Part shown: positions 1 to 9,025 of the stretch, piece by piece
Layout of the letters: each line of letters begins with the position of its first letter
How positions within the stretch are numbered: the stretch's first letter is position 1
From: Corynebacterium frankenforstense DSM 45800
GTDB lineage: Bacteria > Actinomycetota > Actinomycetes > Mycobacteriales > Mycobacteriaceae
NCBI RefSeq assembly: GCF_001941485.1
Contig: NZ_CP009247.1
Span: 1,054,001-1,118,000 of the forward strand
Direction: 5' to 3'
DNA length: 64,000 bases
Program-made: the position numbers and the translations under genes
Notes under the pieces: generated by a model
Seen by the model: only the letters and a program-made list of their open reading frames with translations
Database searches by the model: none
What the model was told of the DNA's origin: nothing

Positions 1-1415
<1,415 letters not shown>

Positions 1416-1425
1416 GAGGAAGACC

Positions 1426-2346
1426 ATGAGCGACGACGAGCAGCACGACGGCCAGGGCGGCGCCCGGCACGGGCGCAACCCGCGGCGCGACAACGTCATC
1501 TACGCCAACTTCGGCCGCCGCGACCGCGGCCGCGCGCGCGACGGCGGGGGACGCGGCGACGGGGGCGACGGGGCGCGCGCAAGCAGGAGGGCACGCCCCC
1601 TGGACGACGACCGCTCGCGGACGCTCTCGCCCGGGGCCGCACGCCTGGTGCGCGCGGTGACCGCGGCGACCGACCAGGGGCGCGTCGACCGCGGGCGCGC
1701 CTACGCCGAGGGCGGCAACGTGCTCGGCGTCGAGTTCTCCGGCGGGCGCATCACCGCCGAGGTCGCCGGGTCCCAGCCCGACCCCTTCCACACGACCATC
1801 GAGCTGCCGTACCGCTCGGCCGACGACCTCACCGAGGTCGCCCGCCGGCTCGCCGAGTCGACCGACGGGGCGCGCCGGGCACGCCAGGGCGACGTCGACG
1901 GCGAGGTGCTCGACATCCTGCTCGGTGCGGGCACCGGCGACATCCGCTTCCACTGCGACTGCCCGGACATGACGACGGCCTGCAAGCACGCCGTGGCCGT
2001 CAGCGAGGTCGCCGCCCAGCGGCTGATCAAGCGGCCCGCGCTGATGTTCGAGGTGCGCGGGCTGGACATCGACCAGATGGTCGCCGAGATGTCGCGGCAC
2101 GCCCGGGAGGTCTCGGCGGACTCGGCCAGCGGCGACAACGAGGCGTTCTGGGGCGGGCGCGAGCTGCCCGGCCTGCCCGACCCGAAGGTCGCGCCGGCGC
2201 TCGACGACTCCGACACCGACCTGCTGCACCAGGCGATGCGGCAGGTCTCCTACACCTCGATCGAGCAGCTGCGCGCGGTCTCCGACATCGAGGACCTCTA
2301 CGACCACCTCACCGGCAGCGACACCTCCCCGCGCTCCCGGGAGTGA
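1426..2346 (+). CDS. SWIM zinc-finger protein
   Basis: 306-residue protein with a SWIM zinc-binding motif: HCDCP followed by CKHAVAV at about residues 177-191, giving the CxC…CxH ligand set. The first 60 residues are basic and low-complexity (Arg/Gly/Asp rich). SWIM domains bind DNA or protein partners. The adjacent upstream SNF2 helicase and the shared strand make a two-gene operon likely. The ATG start follows an AGGAGGAAG ribosome site. Function beyond the domain is not known. Confidence 0.88.
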   Translation: MSDDEQHDGQGGARHGRNPRRDNVIYANFGRRDRGRARDGGGRGDGGDGARASRRARPLDDDRSRTLSPGAARLVRAVTAATDQGRVDRGRAYAEGGNVLGVEFSGGRITAEVAGSQPDPFHTTIELPYRSADDLTEVARRLAESTDGARRARQGDVDGEVLDILLGAGTGDIRFHCDCPDMTTACKHAVAVSEVAAQRLIKRPALMFEVRGLDIDQMVAEMSRHAREVSADSASGDNEAFWGGRELPGLPDPKVAPALDDSDTDLLHQAMRQVSYTSIEQLRAVSDIEDLYDHLTGSDTSPRSRE

Positions 2347-2420
2347 GGCCGGAAACGTCTGTTCGGGAGTGGTCCCCGCTCGGCGCCGCGTTGTCACGGG
2401 GGTCTGTTAGAACTGGGGTC

Positions 2421-3572
2421 ATGACCGAAGTCACCTTCCTGCACACCTCCGACCTGCAGCTCGGCATGGAACGGCACTTCCTCGACGAGAAGGAGGCGCT
2501 GCCGCGCTACACGGACGCGCGCATCGACGCGATCACCCGCCTCGGCGAGATCGCGGCCGAACGCGGCTGCGCCTTCATCGTCATGGCCGGCGACGTCTTC
2601 GAGATGAACTCCGTGACCAAGCTGACCTTCGGACGCGCGGTGCAGGCCTTCCGGGAGCTGCCCGTCGACTGCTACCTGCTGCCCGGCAACCACGACGCCC
2701 TCAACGCCGCCTCCGTGCTGCGCCGGGTCACCGAGGAACCGGGCATGGACCACGTCCACCTGCTCGACGGCTCCGGGCCGGTGGCCGCCGCGCCGGGTGT
2801 GGAGATCATCGGCGCCCCGCTGACCGCCCGCGAGACCGACCGCGACCTGGTGACCGCGGCCGTGGCGGAGCTGGAGCCCACCGCGGACATCCGCGTGGTC
2901 GTCGGCCACGGCCAGCCGACCTCCTACGGCGACGAGCGCCTCGACCACCTCGACGTCGCCGGGCTGGGGCCGCGTTTCGCCGACGGCACCATCGACTACC
3001 TGGCGCTGGGTGACACCCACTCGACCCTGGCCGTCGAGCCCGAGGCGACCGGCGGGCGCGCCTGGTTCTCCGGGGCCCCCGAGGTCACCGCCTTCCGCGA
3101 GCCCGACGGCGGCGGCGAGGCCGACTCCGGCAACGCCCTGGTGGTCACGGTGCGCAAGGACGGCGTGGGCCCGGCCGAGGTGGACGTGGACAAGGTGCGC
3201 GTGGGCCGCTGGCGCTTCCAGGCATTGGCGGCGGAGATCAACTCCGACGAGGACGTCGCCGACTTCCTGGAGACCCTCAACGGCTGGGAGGACAAGAAGA
3301 ACTCCGCGGTGAAGTACGCGCTGACCGGCAGCGTGGGGCTCGCCCAACGCCGCGAGCTGGAGCGCGGCATCGCCGCCCTGGAGCCGGTCTTCGCCTCGCT
3401 GCGCGAGCGCACCCGGCTGATGGACCTGCACACCGCGCCGAGCGCGGAGGAGATCGCGGACTCCGGGATGACCGGCTTCGTCGCCGAGACCCTCGACGAG
3501 CTGGTCGAGGCGGGCGAGACCGACGCGGTCAACCTGCTGTTCCGCCTGTACGAGACCGAGGAGAACCGGTGA
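2421..3572 (+). CDS. SbcD/Mre11-like metallophosphoesterase (DNA repair exonuclease)
   Basis: 383-residue calcineurin-like phosphoesterase. The metal-binding blocks are present in order: TSDLQLG, GDVFE, GNHD, GHGQP and LGDTHS. The first block has Gln where Mre11 usually has His. By family this is the nuclease subunit of a Mre11-Rad50/SbcDC-type complex that trims DNA ends and hairpins. The ATG at 2421 is preferred over a GTG at 2343: the extra 26 residues do not resemble the family and the domain begins directly after this Met. The stop overlaps the GTG start of the next gene by four bases (GTGA), so the two subunits are translationally coupled. The name sbcD is avoided because the protein is a divergent actinobacterial relative. 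Confidence 0.88.
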   Translation: MTEVTFLHTSDLQLGMERHFLDEKEALPRYTDARIDAITRLGEIAAERGCAFIVMAGDVFEMNSVTKLTFGRAVQAFRELPVDCYLLPGNHDALNAASVLRRVTEEPGMDHVHLLDGSGPVAAAPGVEIIGAPLTARETDRDLVTAAVAELEPTADIRVVVGHGQPTSYGDERLDHLDVAGLGPRFADGTIDYLALGDTHSTLAVEPEATGGRAWFSGAPEVTAFREPDGGGEADSGNALVVTVRKDGVGPAEVDVDKVRVGRWRFQALAAEINSDEDVADFLETLNGWEDKKNSAVKYALTGSVGLAQRRELERGIAALEPVFASLRERTRLMDLHTAPSAEEIADSGMTGFVAETLDELVEAGETDAVNLLFRLYETEENR

Positions 3573-6214
3573 GCCTGAGCATCCACGACATCGTCATCGA
3601 CAACTTCAAGGGCGTCGACCACCTCGAGCTGCACGACCTGCCGGAGCGCGGCGTCTTCGTCATCTCCGGCGACAACGAGGCCGGCAAGTCCACCATCATG
3701 GACGCCATCCACCTGCTCATCGAGAAGAAGCACACCGCCGGCGGCAAGAAGATGGAGGCCTACCAGCCCGTCGGCCGCGACGTCGGCCCCCGGGTGAGCC
3801 TGACGATCACGGCCGGGCCGTACCGGCTGACCATGACCAAGCAGTGGCTGAAGTCCCGCAAGGCCGAGCTGACCGTCTTCGAGCCGCGCCGCGAGAACGT
3901 CACCGGCCGCGACGCCGACGACCGCTTCGAGGAGATCCTCGCGCAGAACGTCGACGAGGACCTTTTGGCCGCGACCTTCATGCGCCAGTCCGAGGTGGAG
4001 CCCGCGCTCGAGGCCGTGGGCATCCCGTCGCTCTCGCGCGCCCTCGACGAGGCCTCGGGCGGGGAGCCCGGCGCAGGCGAGGAGGACTCCGCGCTGATGG
4101 GCGCCGTCGACGACGAGTACGCGCGCTACTTCTCCAAGACCGGTAGGGAGGCCCGCGAGCTGGCCGAGGCGCGCACCGCCGACGCCGCGGCGGCCGAGGA
4201 GCTCACCCGCGCCAAGGCCGCGGTCGAGGAGCTGGCCGGCCACGTCCGCGAGACCGCGGCCGCCGAGCGCGAGCGCGACGACGCCGAGGCCGCGCTGCCC
4301 GAGGCCCGGGGGAAGCTCGAGCGGCGCGCCGCCGAGCTGGAGGCCGCCGAGCAGGTCACCCGCCGCGCCGAGGAGGCGGGTCTCGCCCGCGAGAACGCCG
4401 CGCGCGAGGTGCAGCGCGCCGAGGCCGACCTGGCCCGGCGCACCGAGCTGCGCGAGGAGGCCGGCGCGCGGCGCAAGGCACTGGAACAGATGGGCTCCGG
4501 CCTCGAGGCGGCCGAGAAGAAGGCCGCCGAGGAAGAGGAGACCTTCAACCGCCTCGACGAGGCGCTGAAGAAGGCCGAGGACGAGCTCAAGGCCGCCGAG
4601 GCCGCCGGGCGGGCGGCGCGCACGCAGGAGAAGGCGGTGCGCGACCACGCGCGCCTGACCGAGCTCGCCGCGCGCGTCGAGCTGATCGACGAGCGCACCC
4701 GTGCAGTCGAGAAGGCCCGCGCCGCGCTGCCCGAGCACACGGTGCGCGCCGAGGACGTCAAGGCCGTCGAGGACGCGGCGACCGAGGTGCGCATCGCCGA
4801 GGAGGTCGCCCGGCAGCGCGCCGCGAAGCTTCTGGTCAGCGGCCCTTCGGGTGCCGACGTCGCGGTGGGCGGCGAGGCGGTCGAGCTCGGCGGCGGGCCC
4901 GCCGAGGTGCCGCTGGCCGACGGCACGACCCTGCGCGTCGGCGAGGTCACCGCGGTCTTCCGCGCCGGCCAGGCCGACGACACCACCGACGCCGACCGGC
5001 TGGACAACGCGCGCGAGAAGCTGCGGGTGCTGCTCGAGGAGCTGCACGTGGCCGACGTCGAGGAGGCCCGCGCCGCCCTGGAGCGCTGCGAGCGCGGCGC
5101 CCGGGAGCTCGCCGACGCCCGCCGCCTGCTGGACGAGGCGCTCGGCGAGGACGACGCCGGCGAGTTGCGCGCCGAGCGCGACCGGCTCGCCGCCGCGCTG
5201 GGGGAGGACCCCGCGCCTGAGCTGGACGCCGAGGCCGCCGCCAAGCAGGTCGACGAGGCGGAGGAGGCCCGCGAGAAGGCGGCCGGCGCCCGCGACCGGG
5301 CCGCCGCCGAGCGTGACCCGTGGGCGAAGCGGACCGCGGCCACCGAGCTGGCCGAGCTGCGTGCCCGGCTGGAAGGTGCGCGCTCCGAGGCCGAGGCCGC
5401 CGACCGGCGCCTGGCCGCCGCGGAGGAGGAGCAGGCCGAGGAGACGCTCAAGGACGTGCTCGCCGGGGCGCAGACCGCCCTGACCCAGGCCGAGGAACGC
5501 CTGGCCGCGGCGAAGGAGAAGGTCCGCGAGGCTGACCCGGAGACGGCCGCCGAGCTGCACGCCGCGGCGGAGACCAAGGTCGAGAGCCTCGCCGAGCGGG
5601 CCAACCGGGCCACCCTGACGATCTCGCGCAACGAGGGCTACATCAACCACGCCCGCGGCGCGGAGGAGGAGCTCGAGACCGCGCGCTCGCGCAAGGAGCG
5701 CACCGGGCACACGCTGGCCGCCGTCGAGCGGCGCGCGCACGCCGTGGCCGTGCTGCGCGAGGCGCTGCAGCGGCACCGCGGCGAGGCCCGGGCCCGCTAC
5801 GCCCGGCCCTTCGCCGAGGAGCTCGCGGAGCTGACCGGTCCGGTCTTCGGCCGGGACGCCCGCTTCGAGCTCGACGAGGACCTCGCGGTCAGCGGGCGCA
5901 GCCGCGACGGGCGCACCGTCGACGTCGAGCTGCTCTCCGGCGGGGCGAAGGAGCAGCTGATGATCCTGGGCCGCCTCGCCGTCGCGCGCCTGGCCGGCGG
6001 TCCCGGCGAGGGGCTGACCACGCCGGTCTTCGTCGACGACGCCCTGGGCAACACCGACCCCGACCGCCTGGAGCGGATGAGCACGGTGCTCTCGAAGGTC
6101 GGCGGCGACGGGCAGGTCTTCATCCTGACCTGCATGCCGAGCCGCTACGACGGGGTCGCCGGAAAGGTCGACTACCCGATCGCCCAGCTCAAGCGCGCCG
6201 CCACGGTGGACTGA
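3569..6214 (+). CDS. SbcC/Rad50-like SMC-type ATPase without a visible zinc hook
   Basis: 881 residues. The N-terminal ATP-binding half has Walker A GDNEAGKST near residue 34. A very long Ala/Glu/Arg-rich coiled coil follows. The C-terminal half carries the ABC signature LLSGGAKEQ and Walker B VFVDDALG. This is the expected ATPase partner of the overlapping nuclease upstream. Two things are odd. The middle of the coil holds a small globular insert (about residues 420-475, Gly/Val rich) instead of the CxxC zinc hook of Rad50/SbcC. The protein is also shorter than E. coli SbcC. A head-only or hookless dimerisation mode is my inference. Confidence 0.87.
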   Translation: MSLSIHDIVIDNFKGVDHLELHDLPERGVFVISGDNEAGKSTIMDAIHLLIEKKHTAGGKKMEAYQPVGRDVGPRVSLTITAGPYRLTMTKQWLKSRKAELTVFEPRRENVTGRDADDRFEEILAQNVDEDLLAATFMRQSEVEPALEAVGIPSLSRALDEASGGEPGAGEEDSALMGAVDDEYARYFSKTGREARELAEARTADAAAAEELTRAKAAVEELAGHVRETAAAERERDDAEAALPEARGKLERRAAELEAAEQVTRRAEEAGLARENAAREVQRAEADLARRTELREEAGARRKALEQMGSGLEAAEKKAAEEEETFNRLDEALKKAEDELKAAEAAGRAARTQEKAVRDHARLTELAARVELIDERTRAVEKARAALPEHTVRAEDVKAVEDAATEVRIAEEVARQRAAKLLVSGPSGADVAVGGEAVELGGGPAEVPLADGTTLRVGEVTAVFRAGQADDTTDADRLDNAREKLRVLLEELHVADVEEARAALERCERGARELADARRLLDEALGEDDAGELRAERDRLAAALGEDPAPELDAEAAAKQVDEAEEAREKAAGARDRAAAERDPWAKRTAATELAELRARLEGARSEAEAADRRLAAAEEEQAEETLKDVLAGAQTALTQAEERLAAAKEKVREADPETAAELHAAAETKVESLAERANRATLTISRNEGYINHARGAEEELETARSRKERTGHTLAAVERRAHAVAVLREALQRHRGEARARYARPFAEELAELTGPVFGRDARFELDEDLAVSGRSRDGRTVDVELLSGGAKEQLMILGRLAVARLAGGPGEGLTTPVFVDDALGNTDPDRLERMSTVLSKVGGDGQVFILTCMPSRYDGVAGKVDYPIAQLKRAATVD

Positions 6215-6232
6215 CGCGCCGACGGCGGGGCA

Positions 6233-6249
6233 CGCGGGCGTCGTCAAGC
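6233..6249 (-). repeat. copy of dispersed 16-bp motif (one extra C)
   Basis: Minus strand reads GCTTGACGACGCCCGCG, a near match to RMTTKNCGACGYCGCG, just after the SbcC-like stop. It is followed on the minus strand by GTGCCCCGCC, a tail shared with the copy at 12042. Confidence 0.6.
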
Positions 6250-6252
6250 AAG

Positions 6253-6289
6253 AAAACGGGCCGGGCGGGTGGGATACCCGTCCGGCCCG
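6253..6289 (-). terminator. Rho-independent terminator of yceI
   Basis: A 14-bp GC-rich stem (6257-6270 with 6276-6289), loop GGGAT, followed on the minus strand by TTTTCTTG. It lies between two convergent genes. Confidence 0.8.
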
Positions 6290-6314
6290 GTGGCGCTCCG
6301 GCAGCGCCTCAGAC

Positions 6315-6851
6315 TTAAGCCTGCTTGATGGCCGAGCCCTCGATCTCGATGCCGATCTTCTCGCTGACCAGCACGCCGCCGGAGTTCAGCGGGGCCTGGA
6401 AGTCGACGCCGAAGTCGGTGCGGTTGATCTTGCCGGTGGCCTCGAAGCCCAGGCGGGTGTTGCCGAAGGGGTCCTCCTCGACGCCGAAGAGCTCGACGTC
6501 CAGGGTGACGGGCTTGGTGGTGCCCTTGATGGTCAGGTCACCGGTGATGGTGCCCTCGCCGCCGGTCACGGAGACCTCGGTGGTGGAGAAGGTGATCTCC
6601 GGGAACTTCTCGACGTCGAAGAAGTCCTCGCCGCGGACGTGGCCGTCGCGGTCGGCGTTGCCGGTGTCGATCGAGGCGGTCTTGACGGTCGCCTTGGCGG
6701 AGGCCTCGGAGGCGTCGGCGGAGGTGATCTCCACGGTGCCCTCGACCTCGGGGAAGTGGCCGCGGACCTTGGTGACCATGGCGTGGCGGGCGGTGAAGCC
6801 GACGTTGGTGTGGGCCGGATCGATGGCGTAGGTGCCGGTGTAGTCGGTCAT
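6315..6851 (-). CDS. YceI-family polyisoprenoid-binding-like protein
   Basis: 178 residues of the YceI lipocalin-like fold: the family start DPAHTNVGFTARHAM, the middle block VRGHFPEVEG, and the KINRTDFGV near the C-terminus. There is no signal peptide, so this is the cytoplasmic type. Family members bind isoprenoid lipids; the ligand here is unknown. The ATG at 6851 has GGAG nine bases upstream. The frame stays open to 6974, but that extension covers the leader and has no family similarity. It is divergent from a MarR regulator with a shared 220-bp control region, which suggests MarR control. Confidence 0.87.
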   Translation of the reverse strand: MTDYTGTYAIDPAHTNVGFTARHAMVTKVRGHFPEVEGTVEITSADASEASAKATVKTASIDTGNADRDGHVRGEDFFDVEKFPEITFSTTEVSVTGGEGTITGDLTIKGTTKPVTLDVELFGVEEDPFGNTRLGFEATGKINRTDFGVDFQAPLNSGGVLVSEKIGIEIEGSAIKQA

Positions 6852-6969
6852 TGAAGTCTCCTTGAGATTTGATCGGGTCTGTGTGTCTTGCGCTAATGCG
6901 TCACCGCTACCGCTGCGGTCGCGGACGCCTCCCGGCCGCGTTACCGTCTGTGTCGCGGTGACGAGACCC

Positions 6970-6997
6970 ATCATAATGCGTTTCGCTGACGTGTCAA
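6970..6997 (-). promoter_or_regulatory. SigA-type promoter for yceI
   Basis: On the minus strand TTGACA (6992-6997) and TATGAT (6970-6975) are separated by 16 bp, close to consensus. The predicted leader is about 110 nt. Confidence 0.72.
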
Positions 6998-7021
6998 CAA
7001 GTAACGGTGAATCGTCAACAA
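6993..7021. promoter_or_regulatory. Direct repeats, candidate MarR operator
   Basis: GTCAACAA occurs at 6993-7000 and 7014-7021, 21 bp apart (two helical turns). The first copy covers the -35 of the yceI promoter. Its position between yceI and a MarR gene makes it a plausible operator; this is inference. Confidence 0.45.
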
Positions 7022-7072
7022 AATGGGGGAGTCATTGGCCATTGCCAGGGCCGATAATTATTCTCGGGAGAC

Positions 7073-7585
7073 ATGACGAAGACCCCGCGGTGGCTCAACG
7101 ACGACGAGCAGGACCTCTGGCGCCTCTATCTGGCGAGCACGCGCAAGATCTCGCGCGCGATCGACGAGACGCTGCAGAAGGGCCAGGACCTGTCGGCCTC
7201 CGAGTTCGCGGTGCTCGTCTCGCTGTCCGAGGCCGACGGTGAGTCGCTGCGCCTGCGCGACCTGTGCGCCTCGCTCGACTGGGACCGCAGCCGCACCTCG
7301 CACCAGGTCACGCGCATGGAGCGCCGCGGTCTGGTGACCAAGTGCCCCAGTGAGGGCGACGCCCGCGGCGTGGAGGTGCGCCTGACCGACGACGGCCGCA
7401 GCCGGCTGGTCGCCGCCGCCCCTGAGCACGTCGAGAGCGTGCGGCGCCTCGTCTTCGACCACCTCACGCCCGAGGCCGCCGCGGGCCTGCGCGCCTTCGG
7501 CGAGGGCGTGCTCGCCGTGGACAACGTCCCCGGCACCGGCCACTTCGCCGGCCCGCTGTGCGGGGACGCCGACGGCGCGAAGTAG
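7073..7585 (+). CDS. MarR-family transcriptional regulator
   Basis: 170 residues with a winged helix. The recognition part reads DRSRTSHQVTRMERRGLV, and the wing region has DARGVEVRLTDDGR, all typical of MarR. MarR proteins usually repress their own and a divergent gene until a phenolic or oxidative ligand binds. The divergent neighbour is yceI. A GGGAG ribosome site lies six bases before the ATG, and a GATAAT box (7053-7058) just upstream would leave a leader of only about eight bases. The ligand is not predictable. Confidence 0.88.
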   Translation: MTKTPRWLNDDEQDLWRLYLASTRKISRAIDETLQKGQDLSASEFAVLVSLSEADGESLRLRDLCASLDWDRSRTSHQVTRMERRGLVTKCPSEGDARGVEVRLTDDGRSRLVAAAPEHVESVRRLVFDHLTPEAAAGLRAFGEGVLAVDNVPGTGHFAGPLCGDADGAK

Positions 7586-7600
7586 CTTTCCGACGCGGCG
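7585..7600 (+). repeat. variant of dispersed 16-bp motif
   Basis: GCTTTCCGACGCGGCG directly at the marR stop codon. It forms one arm of a CGACGCG/CGCGTCG hairpin that could end marR transcription. Confidence 0.5.
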
Positions 7601-7789
7601 CGGTCGCGTCGCCCGCGGCGTGGGGCACCGTAGGCGTGGGGGCGTGGTGCGGCCACGGGGTGCGCGTCTGCGCCCACCCCTAGGGGGAAGATCCGGGAGT
7701 ATCCCCGATGTCCTCGTCAGCGCCGGCGGCTTGACTTGAAGGTGACACGGGGCGGAGAGACCGCCCCGGCCACCCGAGAGGAGCATCCC

Positions 7790-8044
7790 GTGAACGCGCA
7801 GACCTACATCCCGCCGACCGCCGAGGACACCGCCGTGTATGGCACCGACGCCGAGCCGCTGAGCAGCCGGCGCCTGCACCGCTCGATCACCGACCGCTGG
7901 ATCGGGGGCGTGTGCGGCGGCATCGCCGAGACCTACGGCTGGGACCCGGGCCTGGTGCGCCTGCTCTTCGTCGCCTCGGTGCTGCTGCCCGGCCCGCAGG
8001 TCATCTTCTACCTGCTCGCCTGGCTGATCATGCCGCAGGACTGA
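7790..8044 (+). CDS. PspC-domain membrane protein
   Basis: 84 residues: a variable N-terminus, then the PspC core ITDRWIGGVCGGIAE, and one hydrophobic helix ending LAWLIMPQD. PspC proteins are inner-membrane parts of phage-shock or envelope stress systems; single-domain versions are common in actinobacteria. The GTG start at 7790 has GAGAGGAG seven bases upstream. A longer TTG-started frame from 7736 lacks a ribosome site. No other psp gene is nearby. Confidence 0.85.
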   Translation: MNAQTYIPPTAEDTAVYGTDAEPLSSRRLHRSITDRWIGGVCGGIAETYGWDPGLVRLLFVASVLLPGPQVIFYLLAWLIMPQD

Positions 8045-8215
8045 GGCTGTTCCGGCGGCGCGCGTCGGCGCACGCGCTCCGTCGGGTGCCGTCGCCTGGC
8101 CCGCATTCCGGGTGAGCCAGATCACCGAAACGGCTGCGGCGGCGCGCCCGCGCCCGATACCTTGGACGCACACGTGACGCATCCGGTCGCCCGACCGGAG
8201 AGAGATCCAAGGGAA

Positions 8216-9025
8216 ATGACGGTGAGTGGCCCCATGACGACGATCAGCACCGAGCGCGACGGCAACGTGGCCGTGGTGACCATCGACAAGCCCCAGCGGC
8301 GCAACGCCCTGACGCACGCGGAGTTCCTGGAGCTCGCGCAGGCCATCGAGCGGGCGGGTGACGACGCCGCGGTGCGCGCCGTGGTGCTCACCGGCGCCGG
8401 CCCCGCGTTCTGCGCGGGCGCCGACCTCGTCGACGGCGCGGCCGAGGTCGCCGAGGCGCTCGCCGCCGGCGACGACGCCGACTCCGACCCGATGGCCAAC
8501 GCCACCGCGATGATTCGCGCGGTCACCGACTGCCCGGTGCCCGTCGTCGCCGCGGTCGAGGGCGCGGCCGCCGGCATCGGCGCCTCGCTGGCGCTGGCCT
8601 GCGACCTCATCGTCGCCGGGCGAAGCGGGTTCTTCACGCTGCCCTTCGGGCGCATCGGCCTGGTGCCCGACGGTGCGGCGTGCCTGACGGTCGCAGCCTC
8701 CCTGGGGCGGGCCCGAGCCATGCAGCTCGCGCTGACCCAGTCGCGCCTGCCGGCCGAGGAGGCCGCGGCCGCGGGGCTGGTCGCCAAGGTCGTCGAGGAC
8801 GGTCAGGTCCTCTCCGCCGCCCGCGAGCTGGTCGCGGGGGTGCTCGCCGGATCGCCGCGCGAGGCGCTCGCCGAGGTCAAGGCTCTCATCAACGGTGCCA
8901 CGCTCGGCAGCCTGGACGAGCAGCTGGCCGTGGAGGCCGAGGTCCAGCCGCGCCTGCTGACCTCCGACGGGCACCGCGAGGGCGTGGCGGCCTTCCTGGG
9001 ACACCGCCGCCCCGACTTCGACTAG
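8216..9025 (+). CDS. Enoyl-CoA hydratase/isomerase family protein
   Basis: 269-residue crotonase fold: oxyanion-hole loop FCAGADL near residue 66, second oxyanion segment EGAAAGIGASLALACD near 117, then FGRIGLVPDGA. The two Glu of classic hydratases are not seen at the usual places, while an Asp (VPDG) sits where some isomerases carry their acid, so an isomerase or other crotonase activity is possible. A second ATG lies 18 bases inside. It converges on, and overlaps by three bases, the acyl-CoA ligase gene. Likely role in acyl-CoA breakdown with the two following genes. Confidence 0.85.
   Translation: MTVSGPMTTISTERDGNVAVVTIDKPQRRNALTHAEFLELAQAIERAGDDAAVRAVVLTGAGPAFCAGADLVDGAAEVAEALAAGDDADSDPMANATAMIRAVTDCPVPVVAAVEGAAAGIGASLALACDLIVAGRSGFFTLPFGRIGLVPDGAACLTVAASLGRARAMQLALTQSRLPAEEAAAAGLVAKVVEDGQVLSAARELVAGVLAGSPREALAEVKALINGATLGSLDEQLAVEAEVQPRLLTSDGHREGVAAFLGHRRPDFD

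Noticed and set aside
2996..6247. 1083-codon open frame on the minus strand
   Set aside because: It is antisense to the SbcD/SbcC-like genes, which have clear motifs, and its His/Leu/Gly-rich composition is that of a shadow frame in GC-rich DNA.
8357..8372. TGACGACGCCGCG in the enoyl-CoA hydratase gene as another motif copy
   Set aside because: It lacks the TT core and falls in a conserved protein segment, so chance coding is sufficient.
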